From: Nemertoderma westbladi
Taxonomy: Eukaryota; Xenacoelomorpha; Nemertodermatida; Nemertodermatidae
Assembly: GCA_032718475.1 (NCBI GenBank)
Contig: JAUCBJ010003650.1
Coordinates: 103,317 to 167,316 of the forward strand
Direction: 5' to 3'
Length of the DNA stretch: 64,000 nucleotides
A program made the translations under genes and the position numbers. Each line of letters begins with the position of its first letter. Within the stretch, counting starts at the first letter, position 1. Positions 59,752-64,000 of the stretch are shown here, one piece after another. The notes under the pieces were generated by a model. That model made no database searches and was not told where the DNA came from. It saw nothing but the letters and a program-made list of their open reading frames with translations.

Positions 59752-59850
59752 CTTGTCGTCCAGAGCATCTTTCACGGCAGTAAAACAGAGAACCGCTGCT
59801 AAGGGAACAATAGTGGTCACTGGCGTCAGAGACGATATTTGTGGAATAAG
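59752..59850 (-). CDS. ATP8B: ATP8B exon: TM2 region (first exon recognised)
   Basis: Encodes LIPQISSLTPVTTIVPLAAV and LCFTAVKDALDDK, the second membrane helix and following conserved KDA-DD. Phase 0. Earlier exons with TM1 were searched for by eye to 64 kb and not seen. Confidence 0.93.
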
Positions 59851-59952
59851 CTAAACAGATAAACAAAAATGAGTAAAAATTTAGAGAAACTGTAACTATA
59901 GAGGAACACTCAATAGTTACTGCAATAAACTTATAGAGAGAGGAATATAGGG

Positions 59953-60930
59953 TTCATATTGCTTGAAATTTGTAACACAACTAGGTCAACTCACCGTCCA
60001 CACGGAGCCTGATTTTCGACTTTGCCTTTACATTTTTATAGGTTTTTATAAGTCACTTACTCACTATGTTAGGTGGGAGGCCAGCAGATTGGATTTTAAG
60101 AACTGGGCCTTACTAATGTTTTATAGGTTAATAATAATGAATGACATTTATGGGCTGTGATTACTCTGATTATCAGACTGTAAGCAAAGCTGTTCAATGA
60201 GGAGGAAGCTACCTACACTACGTTTGTCTATGGACGCTCTTCTTATAGCCAGCTTGCTGTCTTTTCTAGTTATTATAAAATGTGTCTTAAATTGCGAAAT
60301 TTTTCTTCGAATCGCGGCCATTATTTACATTAACCCCGATGGTTATGTATAATTTGAAAGCTGAAAGCGTATGTTACAAGGATTCCAAATATGTAACAAC
60401 AATCTCGGAGTATAGCCGTTCAAATATAGCCGTTCAAAGATTGCAAGAATTATTATATTTTATCTATTTGTATGGAATTAATTTCACACTACCAAATCGC
60501 CAGGGCGACATATTTTCCAGCTTTATATCGCAGTGTGCCATTATTTCTCAGTATGACCCTACACGCCATACATTTACTATGTACACCATGACCCGTAATA
60601 TATTGTCATTTTCTGATGACACGGACACGCCCCCAAATTTTTCTACAAATCTTTATCATATTGCTTGAAATTTGAAACACAACTAGTTCAACTCACCGTT
60701 GTTGACCCCATGAAGCAGGAATTTTCGATTTTGCCTTTAAATTTGTTTTATAAGCGTTTTAAAAATAAAGAAATCACACCATCCGTATCGTCGCCATTCT
60801 TCACTTTAGTCGTAATTTTTTCACATCAATAGAAAGCTTGCGTTGAAAGGATTCCAAATATGTAACAATATCTGAATGTCGTTGAGAAACAGATGAGATA
60901 TAGGCGTTTAAAGATTGCAAAAATTATTGT
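59953..60930. repeat. Partially duplicated intronic sequence
   Basis: A ~100-bp segment at 59953 (ATTGCTTGAAATTTGTAACA, then CAACTAGGTCAACTCACCGT) recurs at 60657. A second block (GGATTCCAAATATGTAACAA and ATTGCAAGAATTATT, about 60355-60450) recurs at about 60832-60930. The frame at 60339-60668 crosses these and is not convincing as a gene. Confidence 0.6.
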
Positions 60931-60965
60931 TCGCTGCAGGCCATTTATTCTATTTAATAAATACA

Positions 60966-61083
60966 CAATATTCTGGAACGTGTTATTTATTTTATGAGTT
61001 GGTTGGCAACAGCGGAATGCCTATACAATATCTATATTGCGTAGCTAATCATACATAAACAAATTGTTCCAGAATATTGTGTC
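60966..61083. repeat. Short inverted repeat
   Basis: CACAATATTCTGGAAC near 60966 and GTTCCAGAATATTGTG ending near 61083 are perfect complements separated by about 85 bp. Possibly a tiny MITE. Confidence 0.55.
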
Positions 61084-61205
61084 CAATTCCAATTTTGTTT
61101 TCCGCCACTGTAAAAATTAAGAATATTTATTTTTACGTAGTTCCTCTAATTTTTCTGTATATTAATTATCCGCTGTAAATTGAATAATTGATAATTTAAA
61201 ATTAT

Positions 61206-63700
61206 TAAGGAACAAGTTTAACACACTAAACAGCAATCTGAAAAATAATTACATTAAATCAAAATTCGCTGAGGCCTCAAATAGCAAAACATGTTGGCAA
61301 ATAATAAACAAAATCCTGAACAGAAATAAAAACTTACGAAATATATGCAGCTTAAAACATCTTGGAAAACTAATAACTGAAAAGAAACAAATTGTAGATA
61401 TTTTGAACAGCACGTATATAAATATAGGAAATTTCTATAAGGACGCGCCAATATCAAGTCAAGGCAACAATAAATTAAATGTCAAAGACGTTCACAAGTT
61501 TTCATTTACGGGGGTAACAGAACTCGAAGTTTTTGAAATAATTAATAAACTAAATAAAAATAAATCTAGTGGGCCTTCGAACATACCAACAGAAATATTT
61601 AAACAGTTAAAAGCCGACATAGTTATTCCACTAACATACATATTAAATCAGTGCCTAACGAAATCAAAATTTCCAGATAAACTGAAAATAGTCAACATAA
61701 AACCAATTTATAAAAAAGGCGATGCTCTTCACCCAGAGAATTATAGACCAGTAGCTGTAACATCACCAATTGCGAAGGTATTACAAAGGTGAATATATAG
61801 CGGTGGCATTTTTGGATCTCAGCAAGGCATTTAATTCCATAAATAGACAAGTTTTAATAGATAGACTACCAACTAGGGTTTCACACCACAGCAACATCGC
61901 TCATACAAAATTATTTACATAACCGGAAACAATGGGTAAGCATGGGTCAAACAAAATCCGATTGGTTAGTAGAAACTAGGGGAGTACCACAAGGAACTAT
62001 TTTGGGCAGCCTACTATTCACACTATATATAAATGACATTCACCACGCCACACAAAATACAACGGACATATTGCAATACGCAGACGACACAGTATTATAT
62101 ACAACACATAAGGACCCCGTAGAGGCAACAAAAATACTAGAAGCTGAAATTGACACAATAAATAAAACGTTTCAAGATCGCCATTTAAAATTAAACCCTT
62201 CAAAAACTGAATTTTTACTCTTATCACCAAAACAACAACAAACAAATATCACGAATACTCATACACAAATTCATCTTCACGTGGGGCAGGCAGATCCAAT
62301 AGACCAATCACTATCAGTTAAATATTTAGGTGTACAAATAGATAACCAATTGCAATGGAAAGAATATATAGATAAAATGACTCAAAATATGGCACTCTCA
62401 CATTACCATACCACAACTACTGTTCACAATTACTTATACCATTACATGGCAAGCACGGGCACAAGGAAAAACTATATAAAATTGAAAAATTACAAAATTA
62501 TGCACTCCGAACAATATATGGCAAACGCATTAGAGACACCACAGGCACTGAACTACGTAAGAAAGCACAAATCCCTTTGCTGTCAGCCTTACGCGAATAT
62601 GTCGGACTACAATTTCTATATAAATACATTAACAATATAACACAACCGTTCTCAACTCTCGACCTACCATTCCTAAATCGAGCAGTCATAAAAATAAATC
62701 CACGCACTAACAACATAAACATTCCACACACAAAAAACGGTTGTGTACAAAACACAGACCCACCCCAGGTACAAAACACAGACCCCCCAGGTACAAAACA
62801 CAGACCCCCCCAGGTACAAAACACAGACCCCCCCAGGTACAAAACACAGACCCCCCCAGGTACAAAACACAGACCCCCCCAGGTACAAAACACAGACCCC
62901 CCCAGGTACAAAACACAGACCCCCCCAGGTACAAAACACAGACCCCCCCAGGTACAAAACACAGACCCCCCCAGGTACAAAACACAGACCCCCCCAGGTA
63001 CAAAACACAGACCCCCCCAGGTACAAAACACAGACCCCCCCAGGTACAAAACACAGACCCCCCCAGGTACAAAACACAGACCCCCCCAGGTACAAAACAC
63101 AGACCCCCCCAGGTACAAAACACAGACCCCCCCAGGTACAAAACACAGACCCCCCCAGGTACAAAACACAGACCCCCCCAGGTACAAAACACAGACCCCC
63201 CCAGGTACAAAACACAGACCCCCCCCCCCCCCCAGGTACAAAACACAGACCCCCCCAGGTACAAAACACAGACCCCCCCCCCCAGGTACAAAACACAGAC
63301 CCCACAGAGGGGGGGGGGGGGGGGTGTGTCTGGGTGTAACTAACTAACCACTAACAATGCCAGCTCACGGCTGTACTGTACGGTAGGTAGTCAGGCAGTG
63401 TCAAGAGTTACACCCAGACACCCCCCCCCCCCTTTGTGGGGTCTGTGTTTTGTACCTGGGGGGGTCTGTGTTTTGTACTGGGGGGTCTGTGTTTTGTACC
63501 TGGGGGTCTGGGGTCTTGGGTCTGTGTTTTGTACACAACCCACAAAAAACAGATACGGGCACGAAAGTATTACGGTAAATCTTATTAATTTATGGAACAC
63601 ATTACCGGTTCACGTGACAAGTTCAAAATCACTCCAAATTTTTAAAAATCAATTGAAAACAATATTCCATGTAAAATTTGAGCGGAGCGAGGTGACATAA
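61206..63700 (+). pseudogene. Broken non-LTR retrotransposon (reverse transcriptase), interrupted by an 802-bp element
   Basis: Frames at 61206-61790, 61942-62640 and 62577 onward together give the RT order. It begins NKSSGPSNIPTEIFKQL and ENYRPVAVTSPIAKVLQ, then a deletion, FLDLSKAFNSINRQVL (motif A), TRGVPQGTILGSLLF, LQYADDTVLYT (catalytic) and LKLNPSKTEFLLLS. The C-terminal region has LREYVGLQFLYKYINNITQP and, after the insert, ESITVNLINLWNTLPVHV. The family is CR1/Jockey-like. At least two frameshifts and one deletion of motif-1/2 sequence make it inactive. It lies upstream of the visible ATP8B exons, opposite to that gene's direction. Confidence 0.85.
62739..63540. mobile_element. 802-bp inverted-repeat element carrying a 23-bp minisatellite
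   Basis: The termini GGTTGTGTACAAAACACAG and its complement CTGTGTTTTGTACACAACC face each other. A perfect 10-bp target duplication CACAAAAAAC lies at 62729-62738 and 63541-63550. The inside left half is about 22 copies of CAGGTACAAAACACAGACCC plus CCC. The right half has about four inverted copies. The centre has a second inverted pair, GTGTCTGGGTGTAAC / GTTACACCCAGACAC. No transposase. A 9-11-bp duplication is typical of Mutator-like elements, but the family is not assigned. Confidence 0.88.
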
Positions 63701-64000
63701 TTAGTAATATATAATAAAATGAACACGAACCGCAAAATAAACACAAAATTCAAAATAAAAAAACCTGCACCCCCAACAAATGAATGTTTAATAACAAACT
63801 ATCTTTAACAATTACCTACCTATTGATTACGTTTATTGTGCTGTGTAGTGTACTACCGTTTAGTTAGGAATTATTAGATACAGTAGCTTATATGTATATT
63901 TAGTTAGAAACATGCATCATAGATACATGCCGCCCTGTGACACTTATTCAGTCAATTATCAGTAGGTACCTCGTGTACAAACTGCCTCATGTATGTTTTG
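63701..64000. other. Unassigned AT-rich sequence at the right edge
   Basis: No exon, RNA gene or repeat recognised. It should still be intronic or upstream of the ATP8B gene, because its N-terminal exons have not appeared. Confidence 0.4.

Larger units (their letters stand above)
35535..59850 (-). other. ATP8B: ATP8B-type phospholipid flippase gene (21 exons seen, 5' end missing)
   Basis: This P4-ATPase gene encodes the catalytic subunit of an aminophospholipid/phosphatidylcholine flippase, which moves lipids to the cytosolic leaflet and usually needs a CDC50/TMEM30 partner. The 21 exons total 3426 bp (1141 residues plus stop), and every junction is GT-AG with matching phase. All hallmarks are present: LDGETN (actuator), PISL (TM4), DKTGTLTQ (phosphorylation site, split by an intron), CKGAD (nucleotide binding), [15 protein letters not shown] and a C-terminal GYAYSHTPGFGEL tail. 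Similarity is closest to ATP8B rather than ATP8A, ATP10 or ATP11 (family knowledge). About 80 N-terminal residues, including TM1, are missing and should lie past 64 kb. The introns are loaded with minisatellites and transposons. Each exon is listed separately. Confidence 0.93.

Noticed and set aside
60339-60668. 109-residue plus-strand frame
   Set aside because: It overlaps internally duplicated non-coding sequence and shows no recognisable domain.
62498-63347. Overlapping frames of about 200-256 residues on both strands (CVLYLGGSVFCTW and GTKHRPPQVQNTDPP patterns)
   Set aside because: Direct products of the 23-bp repeat in the 802-bp element; open in multiple frames on both strands.
59851-64000. 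N-terminal ATP8B exons (TM1, NLFEQF segment)
   Set aside because: Searched by eye on the minus strand; no match seen, so they probably lie outside the window.

Overview
This is a window of AT-rich nuclear DNA from an animal, almost certainly an invertebrate. The genes have spliced exons with GT-AG junctions, and the host proteins (NF-kB, FIBP, an ATP8B-type lipid flippase) are metazoan. Non-LTR retrotransposons, tRNA-derived SINEs and hAT-like elements fill much of the rest. A TTAGG-type pentamer array inside an intron is compatible with an arthropod but does not prove it; I cannot name the species.

Layout. 1-14459: a satellite of 67/71-bp units, inside or next to an intron of a Rel/NF-kB gene whose first coding exon (14524-15262, minus) follows it. 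17421-18524 (plus): a full-length intronless FIBP gene, divergent from the Rel gene. 18.8-20.1 kb: duplications and an inverted-repeat element. 20.95-28.25 kb: a large nested inverted-repeat structure whose centre holds an intronless gene for a bacterial-looking helical-toroid protein (25246-26352, minus). 29.46-30.19 kb: a 63-bp minisatellite. 33.1-34.7 kb: a hammerhead ribozyme (minus) beside a decayed RTE-type retrotransposon. 35.5-59.9 kb: a P4-ATPase (ATP8B class) gene on the minus strand. I resolved 21 coding exons whose lengths sum to 3426 bp, with compatible phase at every junction. The N-terminal exons lie beyond 64 kb or were not recognised. 61.2-63.7 kb: a second broken non-LTR retrotransposon, itself interrupted by an 802-bp inverted-repeat element.

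Most striking observation. Two arrays in the ATP8B gene are built from its own splice junctions. The 56-bp array (56104-59190) repeats the last ~45 bp of an exon plus its 5' splice site and first intron bases, about 55 times. The 28-bp array (45536-49030) repeats a 3' splice site and the first bases of the following exon, about 125 times, and fills nearly the whole intron. The satellite beside the NF-kB exon also carries a consensus donor (TAG|GTGAGT) in each unit. Splice-junction satellites are the best candidate here for something undescribed.

The genes do not form an operon or an evident pathway. NF-kB is an immune transcription factor, FIBP an intracellular FGF-binding protein, and ATP8B a membrane lipid flippase.
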